From NCBI GenBank assembly GCA_019752115.1, contig JAIEMN010000033.1:1-59329 (forward strand): DNA of 59,329 nucleotides, given 5' to 3'. The notes below the pieces were generated by a model. That model saw only the letters and a program-made list of their open reading frames with translations. It was not told the origin of the DNA and made no database searches. This DNA comes from Gemmatimonadaceae bacterium. GTDB lineage: Bacteria > Gemmatimonadota > Gemmatimonadetes > Gemmatimonadales > Gemmatimonadaceae. Position 1 is the stretch's first letter. Each line of letters opens with the position of its first letter. This document shows, piece by piece, positions 9,271 through 20,273 of this stretch. The position numbers and the translations under genes were made by a program.

Positions 9271-10076
9271 GGTTCCTCCGACCCGCTGCGCGCTTCGGCA
9301 GCCGCGCGCAGGCGGGGTAACAGATTGGTTTCCCGCATCGCCTCGTCGGCGGCGGCACGCGTCGCCGGCGCTGTGGCTCGCGCCCGCGCGAGCTGCGCGA
9401 GCACCAGTTCAAGATCCTGCAGCAAGCGATGCGTACGCGCGGCGCGGCCGCCCGGCTCATCGAGCAGGGTACGCGTGGTCGTCAACAGCTGCTGCAGCTG
9501 GAGCCGTGTGGCACTGTCCGCATCGGTGGCGTGCTCCCCATCACGTACGGCCGAGAGCACGGCGACCGTCTGCTGCAGGTGTTCCGCCACCACCGGCGTG
9601 ATCGGCATCGCGCGACGCGTACGTGACACGCCGCTCAGCGCAGCGCTGGGTACCTCAAGAGACGGCGCGGACGGCATCGGCGCGACGTGCGGCGTGTCCA
9701 CGTTCGTGGCGGCGAGCGGCCCCGGCGCCGGAAGCGTACCGGCCGCCGTGACGCGATTGGCGGACGCACGATCGGCGCTGCGCACGGGCCACGCGAAGCG
9801 TCCGAGTGCGACGCCGAGCACGAGGCCCGCGGCGAGCAGGGCCGGGCCGCGCCACCGCGACCTCGTCGGCGATGTCGGGATGACCCGCGGCGCGACCGCC
9901 GCGTCGTTCCGCTCGAGGACGCGCCCATCCACCAGGCGCGGCGCCTGGGCCACCCGGGCCCACATCCGGTCCATCGGAATGCTGGCGTCGGCCGGCGTCA
10001 TCGCCCGCGACACCTGCGCCTCCATCCACGGATCGAGCGGCTCGCTCTGTTCCTCTGGCCGGTCCATCATGCGCAC
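9267..10076 (-). CDS. Membrane protein, probable anti-sigma factor
   Basis: 269 residues. A ~75-residue cytoplasmic part (MDRPEEQSEPLDPWMEAQVS...) precedes one transmembrane helix (~77-97, ALLAAGLVLGVALGRFAWPV), then an extracytoplasmic Ala/Thr/Pro-rich and helical part. The reading frame starts inside the end of the ECF sigma gene (10-bp overlap), the usual gene order for sigma/anti-sigma pairs. The classical zinc anti-sigma motif (HxxxCxxC) is not present, so the assignment rests on topology and position. Confidence 0.65.
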   Translation of the reverse strand: MRMMDRPEEQSEPLDPWMEAQVSRAMTPADASIPMDRMWARVAQAPRLVDGRVLERNDAAVAPRVIPTSPTRSRWRGPALLAAGLVLGVALGRFAWPVRSADRASANRVTAAGTLPAPGPLAATNVDTPHVAPMPSAPSLEVPSAALSGVSRTRRAMPITPVVAEHLQQTVAVLSAVRDGEHATDADSATRLQLQQLLTTTRTLLDEPGGRAARTHRLLQDLELVLAQLARARATAPATRAAADEAMRETNLLPRLRAAAEARSGSEEP

Positions 10077-10699
10077 TCCGAGTTTCGAAACGGGGCGAGC
10101 GCGGCTCGAAGCCGCGCCCGCGCCTTGGATAACTGCGACTTACTCGTGCCCTCGACGATCCCGAGCTGCGCACTGATCTCGTCGTGCGTGTAGCCCTCGA
10201 GATCGTGTAACACGTACACGGCCCGGGTCCCGGCCGGCAGCGCCGCGATGGCCGCCTCCAGCCGCTCGCGCAGATCGGGGTCGGTCGCCGTCTCCGGTGA
10301 CGCCACCGACTCCGCCTCCTCCATCGACGCCGCGTACTGTTCGCGCCGGAGCACCGTCTCCATGCGGTTGCGCGTCACCGACACGGCGATCGTCCGCAAC
10401 CACGTGGCCAGCGAGGCCTCCCCACGAAACTGGTGCAAGCGACTGAATGCCCGAATGAACGTGTCCTGGGTCCAGTCCTGCGCCTGCTCCGCACGTCCGG
10501 TCAGCCGATAGATCAACCGATAGATGCCGGGCGCGTACTGATCGAACAGCTCGCGCTCGGCCGCCTGCTCGCACGCCCGCACCCGCGCGACCAGCGCCAG
10601 GTCCGCAGGCAGGGCGGTTGGCACCGCAGCGAGGCGATCGTCGACGGGAGGGCGCGTCACATCAGAGGTGACAGGGACAGCCCGGCGAGGGTTGCCCAT
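10067..10699 (-). CDS. RNA polymerase ECF sigma factor
   Basis: 210 residues. Region 2 lies at ~45-115 (ERELFDQYAPGIYRLIYRLT, DWTQDTFIRAFSRLHQF, ATWLRTIAVSVTRNR) and region 4 at ~150-205 (IAALPAGTRAVYVLHDLEGY, THDEISAQLGIVEGTSKSQL, KARARLR), with no region 3, as in ECF sigma factors. It directs core polymerase to a small regulon, probably including this operon (unverified). A ~40-residue Pro/Val-rich extension precedes region 2, so a later start is possible. It begins 5 bp after tspO ends on the same strand. Confidence 0.92.
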   Translation of the reverse strand: MGNPRRAVPVTSDVTRPPVDDRLAAVPTALPADLALVARVRACEQAAERELFDQYAPGIYRLIYRLTGRAEQAQDWTQDTFIRAFSRLHQFRGEASLATWLRTIAVSVTRNRMETVLRREQYAASMEEAESVASPETATDPDLRERLEAAIAALPAGTRAVYVLHDLEGYTHDEISAQLGIVEGTSKSQLSKARARLRAALAPFRNSECA

Positions 10700-10704
10700 A
10701 TGCC

Positions 10705-11223
10705 CTACAGCAGCGACGGATTGCGCTGCCAGACCGACACGGTGAGGGCGCTGGCGAAGCTCACCCAGGCGAGATACGGCGCGAGCATGAGCGCCGCCGG
10801 CCGATCATGCCGCCGGAACGCCAGCACCGTGGCCAGGATGGCGGCCCAGAGCGCCACGACCTCGGCGGTGGCCCAGAGCCCCACATGTCGCTCGAAGAAC
10901 AGCCACGTCCAGAGGGCATTGAGCACCAGCTGCCCCGCGTACAGCCCGAGGGCGCCCCGCGCGGCGCCGCCGGCGGCGCGCCAGGTGCGCCAGGCCGCCA
11001 CCGCCATCAGGAGGTACAGCACACTCCAGACGGGCCCGAACAGCCACGGGGGCGGCGCCCAGGCGGGCTTGTCGAGCTGGGCGTAGAAGACCGCCGAGGT
11101 GACCGACGAGCGCGCCGCAATGGCGGCGGCGGTCCCGGTCACGACGATCGACACCAGGAGGGCGAGCCAGGCGGCGCCGGACGAGACCGGGGGCTGGGCG
11201 GAGGCGGCGGCGCGAGGCGACAT
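10705..11223 (-). CDS. tspO: TspO/MBR family tryptophan-rich sensory protein
   Basis: 172 residues from ATG 11223 (MSPRAAAS); a start 16 codons further up is possible. Five transmembrane helices. The family core is clear: KPAWAPPPWLFGPVWSVLYL (~60-79), AGQLVLNALWTWLFFERHVG and APYLAWVSFASALT near the C-terminus. TspO proteins bind porphyrins and other hydrophobic ligands and act in oxidative-stress signalling. It sits just upstream of the ECF sigma gene on the same strand and may share its transcript. Confidence 0.9.
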   Translation of the reverse strand: MSPRAAASAQPPVSSGAAWLALLVSIVVTGTAAAIAARSSVTSAVFYAQLDKPAWAPPPWLFGPVWSVLYLLMAVAAWRTWRAAGGAARGALGLYAGQLVLNALWTWLFFERHVGLWATAEVVALWAAILATVLAFRRHDRPAALMLAPYLAWVSFASALTVSVWQRNPSLL

Positions 11224-11268
11224 ACCGCAATCTACCCGTTGGCCGTCGAACAGCTCCGCTGGGCATGA

Positions 11269-11303
11269 CAAAGCCCGCCACCGGCGAACCGGCGGCGGGC
11301 TTT
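11269..11303 (-). terminator. Intrinsic terminator after tRNA-Pro
   Basis: On the minus strand, 15 bases ending in CCGCCGG pair fully (one G-U) with the complementary arm around a TTCG tetraloop; arms are 11270-11284 and 11289-11303. The stem ends in AAA/TTT and is followed by TGTC. It lies 12 bp past the tRNA-Pro 3' end and ahead of tspO. Confidence 0.75.
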
Positions 11304-11314
11304 CTCGTATGCAA

Positions 11315-11388
11315 TCGGGACGGCGGGATTCGAACCCGCGACCCCCTGAACCCCATTCAGGTGCGCTACCGGGCTGCGCTACGTCCCG
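11315..11388 (-). tRNA. tRNA-Pro(GGG)
   Basis: A 74-nt cloverleaf on the minus strand. The acceptor CGGGACG pairs with CGTCCCG; anticodon stem CCTGA/TCAGG; loop ATGGGGT gives anticodon GGG; T-arm GGGTTCGAATCCC. The discriminator is A, and CCA is not encoded (TTG follows). A strong terminator lies just downstream. Confidence 0.95.
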
Positions 11389-11507
11389 TCACCGCCAGAC
11401 CAGCCGGTGAGCAGACTACGGAACCTAACCCCGTGCACCGCCCGGTTCCAGCCCCAACCGCCCCCGTTCATCCTCGACGGCAGGCACGGCAGACGGTAGA
11501 TCATGAC

Positions 11508-13835
<2,328 letters not shown>

Positions 13836-13867
13836 CACCCGCACCGACGTCGCGGCGCCGCGAGCGG

Positions 13868-15859
13868 CTACCCGCCGCTCGAGGCGCCCGCGGCGAGGGC
13901 ATCGTCGACCGCACGCTTGAGCACATCCAGCTCAACGGGCTTGAGCAGCACCGCGCGCGCGCGCACCGCCGCGACTCGTTCGGCCGTCAGGCGATGGCTG
14001 TACCCGGTCAGAATCAGCACCGGCAGATTGGGGCGCAACGCCTTCACGGCCTCGGCCAGCTGGTCGCCCGTCATCCCCGGCATGGTCTGGTCGGTGATGA
14101 GCAGATCGACGCTCTGCATGCGCTCGCGCATGTAGTCGAGCGCCGTGACGGGATTGAGAAACACCCGAACGACGTGCCCATACTGCTCGAGCGCGCGCTC
14201 CACGACGCGTGCGACCGTGGGTTCGTCGTCCACCACGACGATGGTCGTGCCGGCGAAGCGATTATCTTCGGTCGCAAGCGCCACCGGCTGTACCGGCGTC
14301 CCCTGCGGTGGCGTGCCAAGCATCAGATTCTCCGTCAGTCCGCCGTCCTCGGCGGGCATGAGATCGAGGTCGTCGTCGAGGTCGTCAAAGAGCCCGTCCA
14401 GCTGCGCACGCGGGAAGCGCATCTCGAACGTGGTGCCGGCGCCGGGGGCGCTGATGACCTCCGCGCGCCCCTCGTGCGACATGACAATGCCATGGACCAC
14501 CGCCATCCCGAGTCCGGTCCCTTCGCCGGTGGGCTTGGTGGTAAAGAAGGGCTCGAAGATCCGCGAGCGAATCTCTTCCGTCATGCCTTCGCCATTATCG
14601 CTGACGCGGAGGACCACCACCTCACCGGTCGGCGCCGGCTGCCCGTCGGGAATGGTGGCTGACGCGAGTACGATGCGCAGGTCACCGTCCGTCCGACCAC
14701 GCATCGCGTAGTCTGCATTGGATACCAGATTGAGCACGAGCTGCTGCAGCTGGGTGGGGTCCCCCATCATGAGCTGCATCGTATCGGCGCCTTCCACGGT
14801 GATGTTCACCGTCCGGAGCACCATGCGCCGCAGCAGCGGCTGCAGATCGACCACGAGCGATGACAGGTTCACGTACTCGCGCGTGGGCGTGGAGCGGCGG
14901 CTGAAGGTGAGGATCTGCTTCACGATGTCGCGCGCCCGATCGCTCGCATCGAGGATCGCCGTCAGGTACTCCTCGCTGGGCCGTCCCTTCCTCTGGGCGG
15001 CCCGAGCCAGCTCCGTGTTCCCGCGCACGACACCCAGCAGGTTGTTGAAGTCGTGCGCGACACCGCCCGCCAGCGTACCGAGTGACTCGAGCTTCTGCGC
15101 CTCGCGCACCTGGGCCTCGAACCACGCCCGTTCGGCTTCCGCCTTGCGGACGTCGGTGAGATCGCGCATGACCACGTGCTGCAGCGTGGCCGTTTCCGTG
15201 GGTACGTCGGTCACCGTGCATTGCACGGGCACCAGCAGATCCCCGCGACGAATCTGGTGTTCCCCACTCGCGCACACCGGGTTGGGATCCCCAAGCAGGC
15301 TGGTGAGGTCGCGTCCGACCAGGTCCTCCTGGCGGGCCACACCGAACAGACGAGCCGCTTCGGCGTTGGCCGCCTGGACGCGCCCCTCGCCCATCAGCAG
15401 GTGCGCGTCGAGCGCCTGCTCGAAGAGCGTGCGGAACCGCCGCTCGCTGTCGAGCGCCCGGCGCTCACTGGCGAGCTGCCCCTCGTTGGCCTGCGTGATC
15501 GTGCGGACGCGGAAGGCGTAGATCGTGTACAGCGCGCCGCCCGCCAGCAGCAAGTACGCCACCAGCGCATACCAGCGCAGTGCGAGCGGCGTCGCGACCT
15601 CGAAGTGCTGAACGGCCGGGCCGTACGCCCGCCCAGCCCAATCATACGCCGTCACCTCGATCGTATAGCGCCCGGGCATCAGATCGTGGTACATGCGGCT
15701 GCCGGCATCCAGCATTTCACCGGATTCATCGCCGATGATATGCGTGCCGCCGCCAAAGCTCCACGGCCGCTCGCGTGTCATGCGGATGCGGAAGCGAGTC
15801 GACTCCTCGCGGTGAAACGTGAGCAGCTGCGGATCGACGTGGATGTCATCGTTGGCTCC
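13868..15859 (-). CDS. C-terminal part of frameshifted hybrid sensor kinase (Y_Y_Y end, TM, PAS, kinase, receiver)
   Basis: This frame lacks a convincing start of its own; homologous sequence begins at GANDDIHVD (~15859) and continues the propeller protein encoded at 15778-18045. Order: end of Y_Y_Y domain; TM (WYALVAYLLLAGGALYTIYA); coiled coil; PAS domain (FEQALDAHLLMGEGRVQAAN); H-box GGVAHDFNNLLGVV; HATPase with N-box LVLNLVSNADYA, VSDNGEGMTEE and GEGTGLGMAV; receiver with VDDEPT, Asp in LITDQTMPG and Lys in VLLKP. An in-frame Met at 15781 could restart translation but would omit half the Y_Y_Y domain. Adding one G around 15858-15860 fuses both frames. Confidence 0.8.
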   Translation of the reverse strand, partial: GANDDIHVDPQLLTFHREESTRFRIRMTRERPWSFGGGTHIIGDESGEMLDAGSRMYHDLMPGRYTIEVTAYDWAGRAYGPAVQHFEVATPLALRWYALVAYLLLAGGALYTIYAFRVRTITQANEGQLASERRALDSERRFRTLFEQALDAHLLMGEGRVQAANAEAARLFGVARQEDLVGRDLTSLLGDPNPVCASGEHQIRRGDLLVPVQCTVTDVPTETATLQHVVMRDLTDVRKAEAERAWFEAQVREAQKLESLGTLAGGVAHDFNNLLGVVRGNTELARAAQRKGRPSEEYLTAILDASDRARDIVKQILTFSRRSTPTREYVNLSSLVVDLQPLLRRMVLRTVNITVEGADTMQLMMGDPTQLQQLVLNLVSNADYAMRGRTDGDLRIVLASATIPDGQPAPTGEVVVLRVSDNGEGMTEEIRSRIFEPFFTTKPTGEGTGLGMAVVHGIVMSHEGRAEVISAPGAGTTFEMRFPRAQLDGLFDDLDDDLDLMPAEDGGLTENLMLGTPPQGTPVQPVALATEDNRFAGTTIVVVDDEPTVARVVERALEQYGHVVRVFLNPVTALDYMRERMQSVDLLITDQTMPGMTGDQLAEAVKALRPNLPVLILTGYSHRLTAERVAAVRARAVLLKPVELDVLKRAVDDALAAGASSGG

Positions 15860-18045
15860 GCGAGTACGGCACCATCCGCCAACGTCTGCTCTGTGGCTCC
15901 GACACTGACGTGCAACATCACCCGTCCGGTGGGGGCCGCTTCGGCCCGCGTGCGATCGACAACGCCAAGGCCATAGGGGGTCGCCGCCCACAGGCGCTGC
16001 GACCCACCGGCCACCACGTCGCTGACCAGCACCGAGGGCAACCCGTCGGCGTCAGAGACGGAAGTGCGAACACGCCAGGCCGCGGTATCTGCGGCCGCCA
16101 CATCGAAGACGGCAAGCCCCGTGAAGCTCGAGACCGCCACCTCCCCCTGCGGCAAACAGCGGAGATTGAGCGCGCCCGTGTTGGCAAGGGCGATCACGGG
16201 ATTGCCGGGAAACGCACGCCACGAGGCGCCCGGTTGCTCGTCGCGCCAATAGACGCCCCGTTCCGGATCGAGCGCAAACAGGCGCTGACCGGTGGCCGTT
16301 CGCGTGCGACACAGACGCGTGACGACTCCACGCGCCGTGGACTGCGAGGTCGGTCCCGGCAACGAATCCACGCGCAGGCCGTTGCGTCCAAAGACGCGGA
16401 CCGCGTGCACCGCACCGATGTAGAGCACCGGCTCACCGCCCAACGTGCCATCGAGGAGCGCGCCGGAGAGCTCCGCCTCAACGCCCGGGACCGGTGTCCA
16501 CGCGCTCCCCGACCACTGGCGCACGCCACGCTCGGTCCCGGCGACGAGCGTGAACAGCCCGTTCGGCATGCGCACGCGCCGCACATCGAACACCGCCCCC
16601 GCGAGTCCGGCCCCAAACGGCACAAAGGCATCGCCCTGCTGCCGCCACGGCACACCGGCGGCGATCGCCAGCGTGACGGTATCACTGCCCGGCGTTGCGG
16701 TCGGCGCCGACACCACGTCGCGGCGCACGAGAGAGACCACGCCGTTGGGCGACCCGGCTCGGAACGGATGAACGCGGATGGGGCCTGCGGGTGGCACCTC
16801 CACCAAACCGTCGTCCTGCGTCGCAATCCACAGGTGATCGGCGCGATCCGGACGCGCCGCGACCGCGACCGAGGTGACGACGGGCGCCAGGGATTGCGCC
16901 GTGAAGTCCACGCTGGCGGCCACGCCATTCGTGATGCGGACGAGCGATCCGTTGCGCGCCGATGCGTAGATCGCCGTCTCGCCCGCTTGCGTCGGAAATG
17001 GCTGGAGCAGCGTCACGGTGCCCCGACGCGTGGAGACCGTCGATTCGACGCGGGTCCAGCCGGACGGCCGCCAACGCCACAGCGAGCCATCGCTGGTCCC
17101 GACCCACAGCTCATCCTGCCCATCGATCTCGGGAACGAGCGCGAGGCGATACACCCCGCGCGGGCTCCCGGCGATCAGCGTGAAGCGCGCGTCGGGGGCG
17201 TCGGTTGGCGCCACGAACACGCCGACACTGGTGGCGACGTAGACACCGCGCAGCGCGCCACGCGTAATGGGGAGGACAAACTGGGCGTCCGGCGCCGTCA
17301 GTCCTGCGGTGCGAGAGAATCCGCTCCACACCCCTCGCGCGTAGCGGCCGACACCGCCCGCCGAATTGGCCGCCCACAGTGTGGGCGTGCCGTCCGTGCC
17401 GACGCCACTCGCCACCATCACGCCGACCCACGGGTTCCCCACCTCGGGCAGCGCCATCGGCACGAACGTCGCCCCGTTGAACCACGCCGCTCCCGTGGAC
17501 GCGCCGGCGACGACCCGTGCGGTGCCATCGATGGCCTTCGATTCCGCCAGACTGTAGATGACCGCCCCGGGGAGCCCGTTGCGCTCGCGATACACGGCGG
17601 GCGTTCCGTTGGCCGGGCGTCGGATCAGCCCGCGTCGGGTGCCGAGCCACGCCGTGCCATCGGCGGAGAACCAGAGCGAGCGCACCTGCTGGTAGTCGAA
17701 CTCTCGCAGCACGGGATCGCGACGCCACAGGCCACCCACGTAGCGGTAGATCCCGTCGTCGGCCGCCAACCACGGAATGCCCATGTCATCCAGCGCCATG
17801 GCAAACACCGTGGTGGCCCGAAGGCCGGAGGCCGCATCGAACCGTCGCTCGGCGAGTGCCCGGACGCGCAGCGCCGACGGAATGCCCGCGAGAAACGACG
17901 ACGCGCCACTCCCGGCAGCCGCCGCTGGCGAGGCCGGCGCGGGGGCGGCCGCTTGCGCGTGGATTGCGATCGCCGACGTCGCGACGACCGTGCCCGTCGC
18001 CAGCAGCGCACCGATCGTGCGCCGGGTGCGCTTACTGAAAACCAC
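15778..18045 (-). CDS. N-terminal propeller part of frameshifted hybrid sensor kinase
   Basis: 755 codons as read, of which the last ~25 after ADGAVLAE are out of the true frame. It starts with a signal peptide (RRTIGALLATGTVVATSAIAIHAQA). Seven-bladed-type propeller repeats follow (GIPWLAADDGIYRYVGGLW, GTAWLGTRRGLIRRP, DELWVGTSDGSLWRWRP, DHLWIATQDDGLVEVP), then the beginning of a Y_Y_Y domain. The intact paralogue at 4151-7765 shows the expected full layout. Its start overlaps the PPK2 stop by 14 bp, so it is the last gene of the CDF, split-barrel, PPK2 operon. Either a recent pseudogene or a base-call error. Confidence 0.8.
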   Translation of the reverse strand: MVFSKRTRRTIGALLATGTVVATSAIAIHAQAAAPAPASPAAAAGSGASSFLAGIPSALRVRALAERRFDAASGLRATTVFAMALDDMGIPWLAADDGIYRYVGGLWRRDPVLREFDYQQVRSLWFSADGTAWLGTRRGLIRRPANGTPAVYRERNGLPGAVIYSLAESKAIDGTARVVAGASTGAAWFNGATFVPMALPEVGNPWVGVMVASGVGTDGTPTLWAANSAGGVGRYARGVWSGFSRTAGLTAPDAQFVLPITRGALRGVYVATSVGVFVAPTDAPDARFTLIAGSPRGVYRLALVPEIDGQDELWVGTSDGSLWRWRPSGWTRVESTVSTRRGTVTLLQPFPTQAGETAIYASARNGSLVRITNGVAASVDFTAQSLAPVVTSVAVAARPDRADHLWIATQDDGLVEVPPAGPIRVHPFRAGSPNGVVSLVRRDVVSAPTATPGSDTVTLAIAAGVPWRQQGDAFVPFGAGLAGAVFDVRRVRMPNGLFTLVAGTERGVRQWSGSAWTPVPGVEAELSGALLDGTLGGEPVLYIGAVHAVRVFGRNGLRVDSLPGPTSQSTARGVVTRLCRTRTATGQRLFALDPERGVYWRDEQPGASWRAFPGNPVIALANTGALNLRCLPQGEVAVSSFTGLAVFDVAAADTAAWRVRTSVSDADGLPSVLVSDVVAGGSQRLWAATPYGLGVVDRTRAEAAPTGRVMLHVSVGATEQTLADGAVLAEPTMTSTSIRSCSRFTARSRLASASA

Positions 18046-18883
18046 GCGCCGCCTCGCGAACCGCGGGATCCATCGGGGGATACGAGGGCTGCAGCGCCTC
18101 GATCGTTTCCACGAGCAGCTTGGCGATCAGGTAATTCCGCACGGTTTTGCTGTCGGCCGGCACGACGTACCAGGGCGCCACGGCGGTACTGCACCGGGCG
18201 AGTACCTCCTGATACGCTGCCGTGTAGTCATCCCACCGGGCGCGGTCGTCCAGATCGCCCAGTCGGAACTTCCAGTTCTTGGTGGGATCATCGAGCCGCT
18301 CCTGGAGCCGTGCCTGTTGCTCATCGCGCGACACGTGCAGGAAGCACTTGCGGATCACGACATCGTTTTCGCTCAGCATCTGCTCGAACGCATTGATCTG
18401 CGCGTAGCGCTGGCGCCAACGCTCCTCGGGCACCAGCCCACGCACCCGCACCACCAGGACATCCTCGTAGTGCGACCGATTGAAGACGCCGATCACCCCC
18501 CGCGGCGGCATCACCTGATGCACGCGCCACAGATAGTCGTGCGACAGCTCGCGGTCGGTGGGCGGACCAAAGGATGCCACCTGCACCCCGCCCGGATTGA
18601 ACGCGCCGCACACCGTGCGAATGACGCCGTCCTTGCCGGAGGCATCGCGCCCCTGCAGCACGAGCAGGACGGCCTTGCGTCGATCGGCATGCAGCGCGTC
18701 CTGCAGCGCGCTCAGCCGGGTGAGCAGCACCTCCGTCGCGGCCTGCACCGCCGCCTTGGGCGGGGCATCGTCGACGCGCGCCGCCTTATGCCCCAAAGAC
18801 GGGACGGCATCGGGCACGACCGGTGTCAGCGACAGCCGGGACAGCGCCGCGGCCACCTCGGCGTCCGAGCCGGCGTGGCTCAC
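18032..18883 (-). CDS. ppk2: Polyphosphate kinase 2 family protein
   Basis: 283 residues. Walker A GRDASGKDG (~78-86) and the PPK2 core QVASFGPPTDRELSHDYLWR, PPRGVIGVFNRSHYEDVLVV (Walker B with the Tyr-Glu-Asp) and the lid region (FLHVSRDEQQARLQERLDDP, NWKFRLGDLDDRARWDDY) are clear. PPK2 enzymes use polyphosphate to phosphorylate AMP, ADP or other nucleotides; the subclass is not decided here. It overlaps the upstream split-barrel gene by 4 bp and the downstream sensor by 14 bp. It is cytoplasmic. Confidence 0.92.
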   Translation of the reverse strand: MSHAGSDAEVAAALSRLSLTPVVPDAVPSLGHKAARVDDAPPKAAVQAATEVLLTRLSALQDALHADRRKAVLLVLQGRDASGKDGVIRTVCGAFNPGGVQVASFGPPTDRELSHDYLWRVHQVMPPRGVIGVFNRSHYEDVLVVRVRGLVPEERWRQRYAQINAFEQMLSENDVVIRKCFLHVSRDEQQARLQERLDDPTKNWKFRLGDLDDRARWDDYTAAYQEVLARCSTAVAPWYVVPADSKTVRNYLIAKLLVETIEALQPSYPPMDPAVREAARGFQ

Positions 18884-19335
18884 GAATGCCCCGGCGGCAC
18901 GGCCGCGCGCCCCGAGACTTCCGAGACCGGCAGGATGAAGATCAACTCCCGCCCCGGGGTCGGATCATCCTCGGTGAACGCCGTGGGGAGGAGGGTGCGA
19001 AACGCGGCCACACCTTCGGCATAGCGCTCGCGTTCCATCGCCGTCCCCACCGGATCGGGAAACTCGAGGCGCCCGTGCACCACGACGTTGCGCCAGCGGA
19101 ACATCGCCTCGACGCGATCGACCTCGAACGCCACCCACGGATGATGCGCGAGCACGTCGACCTTGGCGCCGTACTGCGTTCGCCCATAGATGTTGCCGGC
19201 GTAGAACACGTAGTGCACCGGCTCGATATCCACGCGATCACGAAAGCTGTACGCCAGACGGCCGACGTGCTGCGAGGCCAGCAGGGCCTCGCATTCCGCG
19301 CGGTCGAGCACCAGGAATGTCGGAGACGCGTTCAT
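18880..19335 (-). CDS. Pyridoxamine 5'-phosphate oxidase-like FMN-binding split-barrel protein
   Basis: 151 residues. The pattern VGRLAYSFRDRVDIEPVHYV (~24-43), IYGRTQYGAKVDVLAHHPWV and WRNVVVHGRLEF is typical of the NimA/PNPOx-like split-barrel group, which binds FMN, F420 or heme. No substrate can be assigned. It overlaps the CDF gene upstream and PPK2 downstream by 4 bp each, so it is translationally coupled to both. Confidence 0.85.
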   Translation of the reverse strand: MNASPTFLVLDRAECEALLASQHVGRLAYSFRDRVDIEPVHYVFYAGNIYGRTQYGAKVDVLAHHPWVAFEVDRVEAMFRWRNVVVHGRLEFPDPVGTAMERERYAEGVAAFRTLLPTAFTEDDPTPGRELIFILPVSEVSGRAAVPPGHS

Positions 19336-20240
19336 GTCGGGGCTACCGGTTCGTAGGGCTCCATGTGAATCAACACGCCGGCGGCCGCCGGCACCCGCTG
19401 CCGGATGGCGCCTTTTACGCGCCCCGACAGAATGTGGGCCTCGTGCAACGACATCGCCGGATCCGCCTGTACGTGAATATCCACGTAAAAAGCGGTGCCG
19501 GTTTTGCGCACCTTGAGCTTTTCGATCGCCCGCACGCCGCTCGTGGCCAACGCCGCCTCCGACACCGATTGAATCACCGTCGGCGCGGGGGCACGGTCCA
19601 TCAGATCCGCGACCGCCGTCCGCAGGATGAGGAGGCCGTTGATGGCGATCACCGCCGCGGCCACGAGCGCCGCCCAGTCATCGGCGGGTTCCCACCCCGG
19701 ACCACCGATGATCGCGATGCCGATGCCGATGAACGCCGCCCCCGAGGTGATGGCGTCGCTGCGATGATGCCAGGCGTCCGCGGCCACCACGACACTCCCG
19801 GTGGCTTCGCTCACGGCCAGCACACGCTTGGCCAACACCTCCTTCACGACAATCACGACCACCAGAATCGCGAGCGTCCAGGGCGCCGGTGCGTGGTGGG
19901 GCGTGCGGATCTCCCGCACCGCCTCGATCGCGATGCCGGCCGCGGCGCCCAGCATGAGCGACGCTACGATGGCCCCCGCCACCGCCTCCGCGCGTCCGTA
20001 CCCGAACGGATACTGCTCATCGGGGTCGCGGCTCGCGATCCGCAGCCCGCCCCAGACCACGACGGAGCCGATCATGTCCATCCCGCTCTCGATGGCGTCG
20101 GCCACCAGCGCGTACGCGTTCCCCACGAGCCCGGCGACCAATTTGACGATCGCGAGCAGCGCGTTGACGAGAAGGCCGATCTGGGCCAGCCGCTGCGATG
20201 CCTGCGAATCGGGCACGGCCGGTGGGGGAGTGGTCATCAC
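19332..20240 (-). CDS. Cation diffusion facilitator (CDF) family transporter
   Basis: 302 residues, six transmembrane helices and a C-terminal cytoplasmic ferredoxin-like domain (~210-295; VRKTGTAFYVDIHVQADPAM). The TM5 metal site is clear (DAWHHRSDAITS). The TM2 counterpart reads ADAIESGMDMIG, keeping the flanking Asp residues but with Glu-Ser instead of the common His-Ser, so metal preference may differ from ZnCDFs. Exports divalent cations in exchange for protons. First gene of a four-gene operon; divergent from the LpxL-like gene with only 33 bp between starts. Confidence 0.9.
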   Translation of the reverse strand: MMTTPPPAVPDSQASQRLAQIGLLVNALLAIVKLVAGLVGNAYALVADAIESGMDMIGSVVVWGGLRIASRDPDEQYPFGYGRAEAVAGAIVASLMLGAAAGIAIEAVREIRTPHHAPAPWTLAILVVVIVVKEVLAKRVLAVSEATGSVVVAADAWHHRSDAITSGAAFIGIGIAIIGGPGWEPADDWAALVAAAVIAINGLLILRTAVADLMDRAPAPTVIQSVSEAALATSGVRAIEKLKVRKTGTAFYVDIHVQADPAMSLHEAHILSGRVKGAIRQRVPAAAGVLIHMEPYEPVAPT

Positions 20241-20273
20241 GTGGAATATGGCGGGTGGTTACATTCTCCGGCT

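Noticed and set aside
8341-10176. Open frame of 611 codons on the plus strand opposite the sigma operon
   Set aside because: Spans three motif-bearing minus-strand genes and has Arg-rich low-complexity composition; treated as antisense shadow.
15910-18396. Open frame of 828 codons on the plus strand opposite the propeller sensor
   Set aside because: Arg/His/Asp-rich shadow with no motif; it runs across two real minus-strand genes.
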